Notes: generated from the letters alone by a model not told the origin. Numbered from the stretch's first letter, positions 10,129 to 20,200 are shown. The stretch is 35,048 nucleotides of DNA from Neonectria sp. B-13 (GCA_002682825.1 NOKP01000080.1:7527-42574), one strand, 5' to 3'. Numbers and translations: made by a program.

Positions 10129-12204
10129 GGCAATCGATCTAGAAGGGGACGACAACACCGCCGCCCAGCGCGGCCGACAGTTCTACACGATGCTACAAGA
10201 CATTCAAGATGCGCCTTTCCGGGGCACGGGTCTCCTCAGCCGGGAGGAAATCGATGCGATATTGAAGCTCCAGAAGAAAGAAGACACCAGCGTCACGGCA
10301 AATATCCAGGGCAGGGAGAGTAATGAGTCGTCCGCGCACGCTGATGGGCCCCATGGAAGGCCGGATGTCCCACGGCGGCCTGCTCAGACGGAAGAAACAC
10401 CAGCCAGCGGGGTCGGTCCGGGGGGTCAGATGCGTCTCGAAGTCGGCCCTTATATGTCACATGTCGACGTCGCTCTAAGTCTGGCGAGGCAGTGGACCTT
10501 GAACAAGCTACAGTCGATGGCGGTGTTGCTACCGGCAGTGTTCCTCGACGAGCGTGGCACTCGGCTCCAGGAAGAGGAGGGCAAGCAGCACCTCCAATAC
10601 GTCGGCGGTGAAGGGGGCACGGGAAAGTCTCGCGTTATACACGCTATCAAGGACATGTTCCGGCTGAAAGGCGGCCTTCACACGCTGCTCCTGACAGGCG
10701 CCAGCGGAAACGCGGCTGCACTCATTGGCGGAGTGACCCTCCATTCGGCGTGCAACATTGGATTCGAAGACAAGACAGAGACTACGAGGAATATATCAGA
10801 AGAAGAGAAGCTACGTTGGAAGAGCAAGACCATGTTGATCGTCGACGAGATCAGCCAGGTGGGTGGCCTCACTCTAGCATCTGTAGACAGCCGCTTGAGG
10901 CTGTATAGAGACGATGTGCATCGCCCTTTGGTGGGATCCCAATCGTCATCTTCTTTGGCGACTTCTTCCAGTTTGAACCGGTCAGACAGACCAGTCTCCT
11001 CTTACCAGAGCCTAGAGACCCCAGCAGACAGAGACCGGAGAGCTTGGCAAAGCATATAGCAGCACATAAACTGTTCCTCCAGTTTACAACCGTTGTCATG
11101 CTTCGCGAACAGGTCCGCACCGCCGGGTGTGCAAGATTGCGTGGCTTCCTCCGGCGTCTCCGCAATGGGCAGCAGACCGAGCTGGACTTTCAACGGCTAT
11201 GTCATCGCTTATATAACCAAGCATCCCAGCCGTCTTTCGCCGATGGGCTGCGGGCGATCACACCTCTGAACCAAGATAGGTGGGGCCTGAATATGGCAGC
11301 CATCATGCAGTGGGCTCGCGCCCAGGGCAAGCATATCTCGATCTTCGTGGCCAAGCACGACACTGAAGCGGGAAAGCGGTTGCGTGTGGAAGAGCTATGC
11401 GACGTGCTCCGCTACGGAGACGACTCACAACTCCCAACCCCTGGGTTGTTCTTCTATGCACAAGGGATGCCGGTAGTGGTGACCCGGAACCAGCTTACTG
11501 GGCTGAAGCTGGTCAACGGGGCTCCCTTCAGGGCAGTCGACATCTTTCCTGACCTCGCCTGCGGCACCATTGCCCTCGCCAGCGACGTGACGCTCCACCT
11601 GGGGCCCCCGGCAGCCGTTCTCCTCCAGTCGGACGATATTGCGGAGCTCGAAGTACCCGGGCTCCCGAAAGGTACTATCCTCATCAAGAGCAAAACAGTA
11701 GTTATCCCCGACTCTATGCGGGGGAAAAGCCCCAGCTCGAGAAGCAAGCCAAGCTTTCGATCAGTCACTCATAGAACAGGACCCCTATGTACCCCCGCCT
11801 TCGCTATGACAGACCAGAAAAGCCAGGGTAAGCAGTTCTCAAAGGTCCTTCTTAACCTCAAAGGCGTTTACGGCAGCAGCACAGCGACAAGACCTAGCTT
11901 TATGAGCTTATATGTGCAGCTCTCGAGGGCGGAGAGGTGGGAGGGGCTGTATCTCTTCCGGAGACCAGCACGAGGCGATTTTATCGAACCGAAGAACGTA
12001 TTAGATAGACAAATGAGGGACGGCGTTTACAAGCTGGAGAGGCTCGGGGACGAGACAAGACTGCGCTTCGAGCGTGACCACAGACACGAGAGCTGGTTTC
12101 AGGATTGGGATGCTATAACAGAGTCTACTTCAGTAACCGAAGTCGACGAGGAAGACGCCACTTCTCTCTGGTGCGATTCTGAGGATTCTGAGGCTGAGTC
12201 GTAG
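10129..12204 (+). pseudogene. Helitron-type PIF1 helicase, one frameshift, no Rep domain
   Basis: The upstream frame runs from about 10129 to 11059 and the downstream one from 11044 to 12204. Superfamily 1B helicase motifs are clear: Walker A GGEGGTGKS (about 10605-10631), Walker B MLIVDEIS (about 10832), FFGDFFQFEPV (about 10950, in the downstream frame), AFAMTDQKSQGKQFSKV (about 11800) and LYVQLSRA (about 11910). A one-base loss near 10927 (HRPF-GGIPIVIFFGD) moves the reading frame. The rest is open. In Helitrons such a helicase follows an HUH Rep nuclease; no Rep motif is seen, so this is a 3' portion or a stand-alone helicase gene of a mobile family. It lies directly between two MULE halves. 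Confidence 0.8.
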
Positions 12205-12500
12205 CATCCACCTTGGCTGTTGTATTCATAACATAATCTGTAAGGCAGCTACGTCTGATAACATCTCCTTTTTAAGTCACAGTAGAAATCAAGGAAACAC
12301 ACCGTAAAAACGACTGAAGTCTTGGCAAAACGGTCCGTGCTTTATGTCAGGTAAAGGAGCGGAAAAGGAACCTTCCGGAACTTCGCTTCGCTTTGTAGTT
12401 CCTCCAGGCACTTCGCTTCGCTTTGTAGTTCCTCCAGGCAAATGGACGGGGCCCGTCCCAATTACTACATTAAGTATAGCGTCTCCGCTGTCGGGCTTCC
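12205..12500. other. Short non-coding stretch after the helicase
   Basis: AT-rich 3' flank of the helicase followed by the 30-bp tandem repeat at 12380-12439. No gene is seen. Confidence 0.5.
12380..12439. repeat. Exact 30-bp direct repeat with hairpin, possible Helitron 3' end
   Basis: Two identical 30-base units beginning ACTTCGCTTCGCTTTGTAGT stand head to tail. With the two preceding bases GG, each GGAACT...AGTTCC forms a short stem around a TCGCTTCGC-rich loop. A short GC-rich hairpin near the 3' end is a Helitron hallmark, but no CTRR end is obvious directly after it. Confidence 0.45.
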
Positions 12501-12506
12501 CAGAGC

Positions 12507-13292
12507 GCCGATTATCAGGTCACCAAACGAACAGACATTTCATGAACGTGTATCAAAGTTCGAGCAAAAATATCTTCCAGACTATATCGAAGAAGTTAGA
12601 TATGTCAAAACAAACTGGCTTGATCAATACAAAGAAAAGCTAGTAAAGGCTTGGGTTGATCGACATCTTCACTTTGACGACGTCGTTACTTCACGAGTCG
12701 AAGGTATTCATTGGTTACTTAAGAGTCATCTTAAAGTATCTACATGGGACCAATTCGAAGCTTGGAGGTCAATTAAACATGCATTACTCAACCAACTCGC
12801 CGAGTTGAAGTCTAACCAAGCTAAGCAGCAAATTCGGACACCTATCGAGCTCTCTGGAGTACTATATAGTGCAGTACGTGGTTGGGTGTCTCATGAAGCT
12901 TTACGGAAGGTCGAACAACAACGGAAGCTATTGTTTAGCAAAGACCCTTCTCCCTCGCCGACCTGTATAGGCTCTTCACACGGTCTCAAGGACTACCCTG
13001 TGTTCATAAACTGGAACGTTAATTGACTCAGGACCGGGCTCTGCATCTCGAAGACTTCCACCCGCACTGGCACTTAGCTCGGAAAGATGCTCCGCGACCA
13101 CTTCTAGAGCCTCGTCAGCGCGTCGACCCAGTCACTATTGCTTCGTCTTTACCGCTATCAAGCGTTAGAAGAGAACTTAGCGGCTTCGAAGTCATCGAGA
13201 ATGCTAGAGCCACAAGAGCGCCTCCTTTGTGCAGCAAATGCCACATATTGGGTCACGCAAGAAACTCGAAAGAATGTCCACTACGATATTAA
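12507..13292 (+). pseudogene. MULE transposase C-terminal part with zinc knuckle (copy B)
   Basis: The frame begins SPNEQTFHERVSKFEQKYLP, which overlaps in homology with the last 25 or so residues of copy A but is clearly diverged and more AT-rich, so it comes from another element. It continues through RVEGIHWLLKSHLK, AWRSIKHALLNQLAELK and IELSGVLYSAVRGWVSHEAL. A frame break and a TAA lie near 13020-13025, then LHLEDFHPHWHLARKDAPRP, and it ends in a CCHC knuckle, CSKCHILGHARNSKEC (13232-13279). Copy C on the other strand shows the same order in one piece. Confidence 0.85.
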
Positions 13293-13360
13293 GAACTAAG
13301 AGCACTGCCAGTTGCAACTTCAAAACAGCCGCAAACCCAATCGAAACAATTCTAGTGGAT

Positions 13361-13717
13361 ACGGTTACAATCCCAGAGCAGGTACACCTCTACTCGGACC
13401 AAGGCAAGTTCAAGGAGGCAGAGGAAATGTATGAGCGGGCACTACATGGTTTCCAAATAGCCCTGGGACCCAACCATCCCAAGTCATCCCTGGTCATGCG
13501 CAATATGGAATCTTTACAACGCATCGAAGGTATCACAAGTCGTCACTTTCCCTTAATTGCTAAGGGCGGCCTAACTAGATCGGCAGGTATTTCCATAAAC
13601 ACGACCAAAGAGGCGAAGTCAACAGGCGGACCGAAAGCGTTAGGACGATTAGCAGCTAGGATCCGCGGAATCGTCAAACCTCGTCGTGTAGAGAGACCGA
13701 ACGAGTCGCCTCAATAG
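13361..13717 (+). pseudogene. TPR repeat fragment (kinesin-light-chain/NLR type)
   Basis: The frame contains HLYSDQGKFKEAEEMYERAL followed by GFQIALGPNHPKS and VMRNMESL. This is one and a half tetratricopeptide repeats of the kind at the C-terminus of fungal NB-ARC/NACHT-TPR proteins. Nothing of a nucleotide-binding domain is seen upstream, because MULE sequence is there. A basic tail without recognised features completes the frame. It is probably a relic of a larger gene. Confidence 0.55.
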
Positions 13718-14436
13718 GGATGCCGAGGCATCTGCTCTACAATGTAGAGCTGCACATCCTACGTTAATCCATGCCTTCAAGGGTGGGAGGGAGTTTGATC
13801 AAGCGGAGGACGAGTAGTAGCAAGGCCGGATGCTAAGAGCATCCGTAGTCAGTGACCTCTGCGCCCTTGCCCTTTGAGGGGTCCCGGTGAGATCGTTGCC
13901 GCCGCCCGAGACGCGGTGCGGCTGCCATGGGTGAACCTGATCATGGACACCTTCACAGCCCTGGCAGCGCAGTGCATGCTGGAGAGGGCGAAACATGTGC
14001 ATTAGCAAAGTGGGACATGGCTTGTTCTCCTTCTAGACATGGCAATCACATTTTCTCGGACATCTGATTGTTGTTCTAGGTTGATGATGACATGAATACC
14101 ATCAATTAACATCGCTTTGTAGGTCTACCGGGTTGTTGGGCCTTTTTCGGGGCCCACCTGTTGCCTGCTTTGAAAGCGTCTCAATGGAGGCACCCCCCCT
14201 CCGGTCCCGAAAAAGGGAATAGACCTAAAAAAAAGGAACAGGTGCACACCAAGGTCCGTCTTCGGCCACTTTGCGGCGGAAGATGCAAACAGATCCCCAA
14301 AGCTATGTATAGTTGAGAACTGGCGTTCAGTAGCTCAGTGCTCTCAACAACCCTGCCCTCATTCATTGATTTTGGTGTTGTCTGATATGCTTTGGTCGCC
14401 ATTCTCCTCGGCCAAGTTCTTGGCTGCATTGTTAAG
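13718..14436. other. Interval without a recognisable gene
   Basis: Short frames only. An A-run (14227-14234) and C-rich stretches are present, but no domain or element end was recognised. Confidence 0.5.
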
Positions 14437-14456
14437 GAATGAATGAATGAATGAAT
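14437..14456. repeat. (GAAT)5 microsatellite, likely tail of the LINE
   Basis: Five GAAT units lie at the 3' end of the LINE, which runs on the minus strand, where they read as (ATTC)n. Simple-repeat tails instead of poly(A) are known for some LINE clades. The repeat comes right after the GC-rich 3' UTR segment. Confidence 0.55.
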
Positions 14457-14716
14457 TTATTCCGCCCGGGAGGATACGCCTCATAGGGCCCACAACGTTA
14501 AATCTCGTTACATTGTTTTCCCGGCTTTTGGCCCTTAGACCCTCAACCTCTCTAATCCTTACACCCCGCCACTTTTCTCAGCCTCGCTTGTCCCTGCGAC
14601 AGGCCTGCTTGAAGGCCAACTTCTCCAAGTGTTCAGCATCCCTTCTTCAGCAGCTGAAGCCTGGTCTGTCTACCAGAGGCTGTACTATGTCAGTTCTTGT
14701 TGTATTGTCTGATTGA

Positions 14717-16741
14717 TTAGTATGTTTTTCCCGTCGGTGTAACATCCAAACGGCCCGTGCTTATTGCAAACTTGATCGCTGCTCGCACCGCTTGTACGTT
14801 CGGGCTCCACTTGTACCCGTCCTCTGCTGTCTTGCCTCCTAGAAAGAACGATAGATTGCCCATCTTTCCTTGGTCGACATTTCGCATGTGCCCTCGTTGC
14901 TCGTCCCATCGTGTGCATCGGAAGAGGAAATGGTCGACCGTTTCTTCTTCCTGGCCGCAGTCGCATGTATCTGTCTCCGCTGCGCCTATCCTGTGCAGAT
15001 ACCTGTTGACCCGCGCCATCCCCGTTCGCAGCTGTACCAGGATGTCGGATTCGCGTCTCTTCAGGGGATCATATAGTGTGACCGTGTGCTTGCCGGGCAG
15101 CGCCTTGTCGAGCCGCTTCGAATAGCCACCTACGCTTTCAGGTAACGTCATGCGCTGTCGACGTTGTGCTAACAGTATTCTCAGCCGGGTCGATCGGGCC
15201 TGGTACGTCGGTTTCGTTGCTTTGCATCCGCTGTCTGTTGCTTTTCGCGCTTCCGCCTTCGCTTTTGCTCCCAGTATGAAAGACTCATTCGTGGCCGGTA
15301 CCCAACGCATCTTGATGGTGTTACCACCCTTTTTAAGTCGTTCGGCATGCTTGTAGATCTCCCGGATGGTGCCTTGTCCTGACTGCTGTCGAGGTTTTGC
15401 AATCGCCTGCAGCGCCGATCGGTTTCTCGTTGCAACGATCACATCCCGATGCCGGAGCCCATCAGGCATGCACCTGAGGACTACTGCTATCGCTTCCAGC
15501 TCGGCCGTATATGCGTTCTGCTCGTCTCTCGGACCAAGAGTAACAGAGTATCTTGCTACTACGTCATCCGCTCTTCCGCTGGCGGCGTTGCGCACCACGC
15601 CGCCCATGCCTACTATTCCGTTCCTCGCAGAGGCGCTCGTTGCGATGCGCACTTCTCTCATGTTGCTGGTCTCGGTTACCTCGTCACCTGTGCCTTCATC
15701 CGCCATTACCTCCCTGCCTGCGTCGTACTCCACCACCATGTGTCCGTGCCATGGTGGTAGCGCATATGGCTGGATCGTTTCCATCCGCTCTACTGCATCA
15801 TCGTGGGCAAGTGCCAGCTTCGTCAACGGCGACAGATACCTCCGTGTCTCCCTCACCCTAAGCGTCACAAGCGGGTGCGTCTTCGGCAGCGTTTGGATGT
15901 TGACGTAGAGCCGCGTGCCGGCCTGCGCATGACGTTCGCTGACTGGTATAATACCAGCTTCCGCTTCCGCCACTGCTGTCGATACCGTCTTGAAGGCTCC
16001 TGTGATTGCCTGCGCGGCCATCTTCTGTGCCTCGTTCAACCACTTCGTCTCCCTTACCCTGCGTCGGTGAGACCACACGGTAGAGGCGTAGTCCATCGTC
16101 GGGGCTACTGTTGCCACAAACAGCTGCCTCGCCGTTCGGGGAGCTAGCATCTTCAATCTTCGTAGACACATGGCCGCTCGAAGGCCCCGCGTAGCTGCTT
16201 TCGCTATGTGCTCCTCATACCGCAACTCCGAGTCCATCACTAGTCCCAGTATCTTGCCGCTTTTCTTTGGGATGATCGTTTGGCCTTTGATCATATAGGG
16301 GCTTTCGTCGGTACGTTCGGGATGGCGCGTGAAGTGTATGATGACCGTCTTGTCTTCCTCAAACGTCGCTCCACTCCGTCTCTCCCACTCCAGTGCGTTG
16401 TCGATGACAGCCTGAACGCCTGCTCGGTTGGCCTCTGCTGTCGGACCCGTCACCCAGGCCGAGTAGTCGTCGATAAACGCGATCGATCCACCCTTTGCAT
16501 CGATCTTGCGCTGTACGAGGTCTGCGTTGAAGAAAAGGAACAGCACCGGTGACAAGGGCGACCCTTGCGGGAGTCCGGCCTGTGGCAGCTCCCGTCGTTC
16601 AGAGGTGTAGCCGTTTACCACAATCGTCGCGGACCGGTCGGAGCAGAAAGCGTCGATCCACCTTACCAACCCCTTGGGGATGCCTCTAGCTTCCAGTCTC
16701 TGCAGTAGTCGCATTGTTAAGGAGCGGTCGGTTGAGATCAA
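14717..16741 (-). CDS. LINE ORF2 fragment: reverse transcriptase, RNase H-like domain, zinc motif
   Basis: The frame is open for 674 residues. It begins inside the RT domain (the first codon is TTG, not a true start), with LPQAGLPQGSPLSP (residues 52-65) and the catalytic AFIDD at residues 88-92 (family YxDD). An RNase H-like domain follows, with RIATSASARNGIVGMGG, YTAELEAIAVVL, RNRSALQAIAKPRQQSGQ and MRWVPATNES. It ends in a CxC...H...C motif (CDCGQEEETVDHFLFRC). The residues expected as the first and third catalytic aspartates are not Asp here. The absence of internal stops suggests a recent insertion, but the N-terminal RT half and ORF1 are missing, so it cannot move by itself. Confidence 0.85.
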   Translation of the reverse strand: MISTDRSLTMRLLQRLEARGIPKGLVRWIDAFCSDRSATIVVNGYTSERRELPQAGLPQGSPLSPVLFLFFNADLVQRKIDAKGGSIAFIDDYSAWVTGPTAEANRAGVQAVIDNALEWERRSGATFEEDKTVIIHFTRHPERTDESPYMIKGQTIIPKKSGKILGLVMDSELRYEEHIAKAATRGLRAAMCLRRLKMLAPRTARQLFVATVAPTMDYASTVWSHRRRVRETKWLNEAQKMAAQAITGAFKTVSTAVAEAEAGIIPVSERHAQAGTRLYVNIQTLPKTHPLVTLRVRETRRYLSPLTKLALAHDDAVERMETIQPYALPPWHGHMVVEYDAGREVMADEGTGDEVTETSNMREVRIATSASARNGIVGMGGVVRNAASGRADDVVARYSVTLGPRDEQNAYTAELEAIAVVLRCMPDGLRHRDVIVATRNRSALQAIAKPRQQSGQGTIREIYKHAERLKKGGNTIKMRWVPATNESFILGAKAKAEARKATDSGCKATKPTYQARSTRLRILLAQRRQRMTLPESVGGYSKRLDKALPGKHTVTLYDPLKRRESDILVQLRTGMARVNRYLHRIGAAETDTCDCGQEEETVDHFLFRCTRWDEQRGHMRNVDQGKMGNLSFFLGGKTAEDGYKWSPNVQAVRAAIKFAISTGRLDVTPTGKTY

Positions 16742-16762
16742 TCTATCTTCATTGGCCCCTCA

Positions 16763-17415
16763 ATCCGCCCAAGCCTCACTGCTGACTACGACCGCACGTG
16801 ATCCCTCACAGAAACAGAGGACCAGTCCGATGGAACTGGTACTAGCAGCGACGGCTAATGACGTCAGGGGTTTCTCCACTGAGTGGGCTTGAGCGAGCAA
16901 GAGGTGCACATGTTCAGGAACAGGGTCCACGATCGGACACCTCTTAAAATAGCACTGTCATCCGCCTTTCAATACCTTGACATCGGGGGAGCAGAAAAAC
17001 GGCCACCGCCGCTCCTTCCTTTCCACTTCCAGTTGTTGACATTGTGAAGATCCTTCCCCTCAGCTCGTCTGGCGTATTGCATCGTAAGAGAGGGCAGACC
17101 CTTTTTGCTGTTCGGAAAACACCTAAGGTTTTCCAAAGGTGAGAAATCTGCACATGCATAGGCAGCGCCACCAGGTAATCCTTTGGTAGATTAGAGTGAG
17201 GTTGAGCAAGCACTGAGAAATGAGACCGGGGCTACCAGACTTTTCTACAGATTGTCATCGAATAGCTCCGTACAAGAGCCCATGGAAATTTCGATTATGT
17301 CTTATCAATTCCCCCGCTTGTACGCAACCGATTTTGATTTCTTCTCCGCGTAGTTTTACTGCTGTAAGGCCGACGTTCCCGGCCCAACCTGCCTGCCCTG
17401 TCCATTCCAGTTTGA
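16763..17415. other. Interval without a recognisable gene
   Basis: Short frames on both strands show no recognised motif. It may hold upstream parts of the SANT-like gene that follows, but no splice structure could be fixed. Confidence 0.4.
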
Positions 17416-17685
17416 ATGGCCCCTTTGTACAAATCATCCGCATGCCACCAGTGTGATCCCCGATTCAACCCGCTCGGTCGAGACAAAAAAACAACTAAGC
17501 GAGCTCCAGCAAGACGGGCAAAGTATTCAGACGATGAAAATAACTTGCTCATACAACTGAAGGAAGAGGAGCAGCTTGGGTGGGCGGAGATTCGTCGGCG
17601 TTTTGCTCAACGTTTCCCCGAACGAGGCGGCTCGGGTCTGCAAGTGCACTACTGTACGAAACTCAAGGATCGTGGGAGAACTTAA
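17416..17685 (+). CDS. SANT/Myb-like DNA-binding fragment
   Basis: The 89-residue frame carries RRAKYSDDENNLLIQLKEEE, QLGWAEIRRRFAQRFPERG and LQVHYCTKLKDR. This matches the fungal Myb/SANT-like pattern with a basic lead, three spaced aromatic/hydrophobic positions and a closing QVHYCTKLKDR. Such domains bind DNA in the nucleus. Known relatives are usually longer, so this may be the last exon of a gene or a relic. There is a normal stop at 17685. Confidence 0.6.
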   Translation: MAPLYKSSACHQCDPRFNPLGRDKKTTKRAPARRAKYSDDENNLLIQLKEEEQLGWAEIRRRFAQRFPERGGSGLQVHYCTKLKDRGRT

Positions 17686-18305
17686 TAGCATCATGCTCTT
17701 CTGGGTCGGGGGACTTTCAGATGGGTGGGATGTACCTTAAACGAGCCAAGGAGTGCTGCAATACATAATATTCCAGAGAATCGAGCTAGAGCTCAAGCAG
17801 CTGAGCTCGATGACTAAACTCATCTGGTGACTTATGTACTTTGGTGTGAGTGAAGCTATCCGGACAAGTTGAAATAAAGCAAAAGTTGAGAGGCCGATAA
17901 AAGCGTGAATCGCTGCGACTGGCGGGAGCTGGGTGAAGGGGGCATCATCGACCTTGATAGTTTCCCATCATGCCATGGGCGACAACATAGATGCAACAAA
18001 GAAGAACAGGTCGTGTTGCGTTATTGAGAAAAAAGCTGGGGGGGAGGCAGTCCTCGGAAATCTAAAGCGGGGCTACTGGATTTCATGTGAAGCACGCATT
18101 TGTGATGATCTTTGACATAATGTTGCGGAGAGTTGCGGAGAATACCACTAATCAGCCCAATGACCGCATGTCACTTGTTATAAATACAGGAGAAACGCTG
18201 TGCCCTCAGACGGGAATTATTCTTACACAAACTACTACACGTTTATAGTACTATTTTATCTACATTCAATTAATTCCAATTATGGCGCCTACAATCCTCT
18301 AATGT
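17686..18305. other. Interval without a recognisable gene
   Basis: No domain-bearing frame was found. The stretch ends in the TAG microsatellite that hosts the Fot element. Confidence 0.5.
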
Positions 18306-18339
18306 AGTAGTAGTAATAGTAGTAGTAGTAATAGTAGTA
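18306..18339. repeat. (TAG)n microsatellite, left part
   Basis: A run of TAG/TAA units is interrupted by the Fot element; the same kind of sequence (TAGTAGTAATAGGAATAGTA) continues at 20201. The Fot element therefore jumped into this microsatellite. Confidence 0.85.
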
Positions 18340-18437
18340 ACGTACATGATAAGCGAGCGATACAGACAAGCGAGCGATACACTTTTCCCTTAAACATATA
18401 ACTTTCTATTTCATCAATTAATTCTCAACCACCAATT

Positions 18438-20093
18438 ATGTCACAGCCAAATATTGAGGCTAAAACCCTTCTTGCTCTTCAAGCCCTTCAAAATAATCCA
18501 AAACTAAGTCTCCGACGCGCTGCTAGCATCTATCAGGTCCCTCTGCCAAGGCTACAACGCCGGCAAAATGGCATTCAATCTCGACGCGATACCATCCCCA
18601 ACTCACGGAGACTATCCGATCTAGAAGAAGAGATCATTATTCAGTTCATTCTCGATCTGGATTCGCGAGGATTTCCCCCGCGACTGCGTGGTGTTGAAGA
18701 AATGGCCAACCGACTACTTGCTGACCGCGACGCGTCACCTGTCGGCAAGCGCTGGGCTTCTAACTTCGTCAGGCGACAACCAGATCTTAAGACGCGTTTT
18801 TTTCGTAAATACGACTATCAGAGGGCCAAATGCGAAGATCCAACCATCATTCGCAATTGGTTCCAGCTCGTGAAGAGCACAATCGCGAAATATGGTATCG
18901 ACCTAGCCGATATCTACAACTTTGATGAGACCGGCTTTATGATGGGCATAATCGCAAGCGGAATGGTCGTCACAGGCGCAGATAGGCGTGGAAACCCGAA
19001 ATCAGTCCAGCCTGGAAACCGGGAATGGGTTACAGTCATTCAGGCGATCAATGCGGAAGGCTGGGCAATCCAGCCATTTATCGTGGTTGCGGGCCAATAT
19101 CACCTCGCCAACTGGTACCAAGAAAGCAACCTCCCGGGCGATTGGGCTATTGCAACGACTCAAAATGGCTGGACCGACAATGAGACAGGTCTTGAGTGGC
19201 TTAAGCACTTTGATCGGCATACAAAAGCCCGATCAACCGGCCGCTATCGTCTTCTAATCCTCGATGGGCATGAAAGTCACCACTCAGTCAACTTTGAGAA
19301 ATATTGCGAAGAGAACGACATCATTACGCTTTGTATGCCGCCTCATTCATCTCATCTGCTCCAGCCTCTTGATGTCGGGTGCTTTGGGCCGCTTAAAATA
19401 GCCTATGGTCAAGCAATTGAGCAATTGATCAGATGCTCCATAACTCACGTTTCGAAGACCGAGTTCTTCCCAGCCTTCTACGCTGCCCACGAAGCCGCCA
19501 TGACAAGGAGTAATATTGAGGGAGGTTTTCGAGGGGCCGGACTTGTTCCCTTGAACCCAGAAAATGTCATATCGAAGCTTGATGTGCAGCTACGGACTCC
19601 AACACCGGTGAGGGAGGAGATCAGCCTCCCTGACCCTTGGGTCTCGAAGACCCCAAAGACTGTGCTTGAGGCTAGCTCTCAGTCTGAATACCTCGAAAGA
19701 CGAATGAGAAGGCATCAGAGCAGCTCTCCAGCATCAATTCTTGAGGCGCTTAAGTCACTTTCAAAAGGAACAAAGGCAATAATGCATCAGAATGCCCTAT
19801 TGAAAGCTGAGGTCCAGATCCTTCGACAGGCGAATGAGACTCTTAGTAAGCGGCGTAGAGTAAAAAAAACCCGCCTACATAAAGGAGGGAATATGACTCT
19901 AGATGAGGGAAGGGATGAGATAGATCAGAGAGACGTTGATGCGCAGGTAGTGGCTGAATCATCGAGAAGTGGTGGTCGACGGAGGTTGGCGCTACCGAAG
20001 GAAAGGTGCTGTAGAATATGTGGAAAGGCCGGTCATAATGCAAGGACCTGTCAGGCTGTAATTGAGACTTCTGGACAAGAGGACAGTGATTAG
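18438..20093 (+). CDS. Fot/pogo transposase with C-terminal zinc knuckle
   Basis: 551 residues, uninterrupted. The N-terminus is a psq/CENP-B-type helix-turn-helix pair (AKTLLALQALQNNPKLSLRR, then FPPRLRGVEEMANRLL). The DDE domain shows NFDETGF (Asp163), ILDGHESHHS (Asp276) and QPLDVGCFGPLK (Asp312), so the last two acidic residues are 35 apart. A predicted coiled-coil stretch with MHQNALLKAEVQILRQANET is followed by a basic patch and a CCHC knuckle, C-x2-C-x4-H-x4-C at residues 525-538 (CRICGKAGHNARTC). It would bind the terminal repeats and cut at TA sites. The frame starts about 100 bases inside the element and ends about 107 bases before its other end. Confidence 0.95.
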   Translation: MSQPNIEAKTLLALQALQNNPKLSLRRAASIYQVPLPRLQRRQNGIQSRRDTIPNSRRLSDLEEEIIIQFILDLDSRGFPPRLRGVEEMANRLLADRDASPVGKRWASNFVRRQPDLKTRFFRKYDYQRAKCEDPTIIRNWFQLVKSTIAKYGIDLADIYNFDETGFMMGIIASGMVVTGADRRGNPKSVQPGNREWVTVIQAINAEGWAIQPFIVVAGQYHLANWYQESNLPGDWAIATTQNGWTDNETGLEWLKHFDRHTKARSTGRYRLLILDGHESHHSVNFEKYCEENDIITLCMPPHSSHLLQPLDVGCFGPLKIAYGQAIEQLIRCSITHVSKTEFFPAFYAAHEAAMTRSNIEGGFRGAGLVPLNPENVISKLDVQLRTPTPVREEISLPDPWVSKTPKTVLEASSQSEYLERRMRRHQSSSPASILEALKSLSKGTKAIMHQNALLKAEVQILRQANETLSKRRRVKKTRLHKGGNMTLDEGRDEIDQRDVDAQVVAESSRSGGRRRLALPKERCCRICGKAGHNARTCQAVIETSGQEDSD

Positions 20094-20150
20094 TTTTAAT
20101 TAATTTAAGGTATTGTTATGTTTTTATTGAAGTTTTAATTTTGAAGGGTA

Positions 20151-20200
20151 TGGGAAAGTGTATCGCTCGCTTGTCTGTATCGCTCGCTTATCATGTACGT
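20151..20200 (-). repeat. Right terminal inverted repeat of Fot element
   Basis: It is the reverse complement of 18340-18389 apart from one base in a T run. It ends at the TA duplication 20201-20202. Confidence 0.95.

Larger units (their letters stand above)
14437..16762 (-). mobile_element. 5'-truncated Tad-like LINE retrotransposon
   Basis: The element runs from about 16762 (5' truncation: upstream sequence no longer resembles RT, and a stop lies in frame at 16762-16760) to the GAAT tail at 14437. It keeps the second half of ORF2 and about 280 bases of 3' UTR. 5' truncation is the usual result of incomplete target-primed reverse transcription. No target duplication was identified. Confidence 0.75.
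18340..20200 (+). mobile_element. Complete Fot/pogo (Tc1-mariner) transposon
   Basis: An 1861-base element is flanked by the TA target duplication (18338-18339 and 20201-20202). Terminal inverted repeats of about 49 bases begin ACGTACATGATAAGCGAGCG and differ by one T in an A/T run. Each holds a 14-base motif AAGCGAGCGATACA twice (18351-18364 and 18368-18381 at the left end), spaced 17 bases start to start, probably the transposase binding sites. It has a single open transposase gene. This is the only complete, apparently functional transposon in the window. Confidence 0.95.

Noticed and set aside
14757..16552. Several plus-strand frames of 90-180 residues
   Set aside because: They are antisense shadows of the LINE ORF2; no domain pattern.
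18306..18340. CRISPR-like or regulatory array
   Set aside because: It is a simple TAG/TAA microsatellite without spacers.
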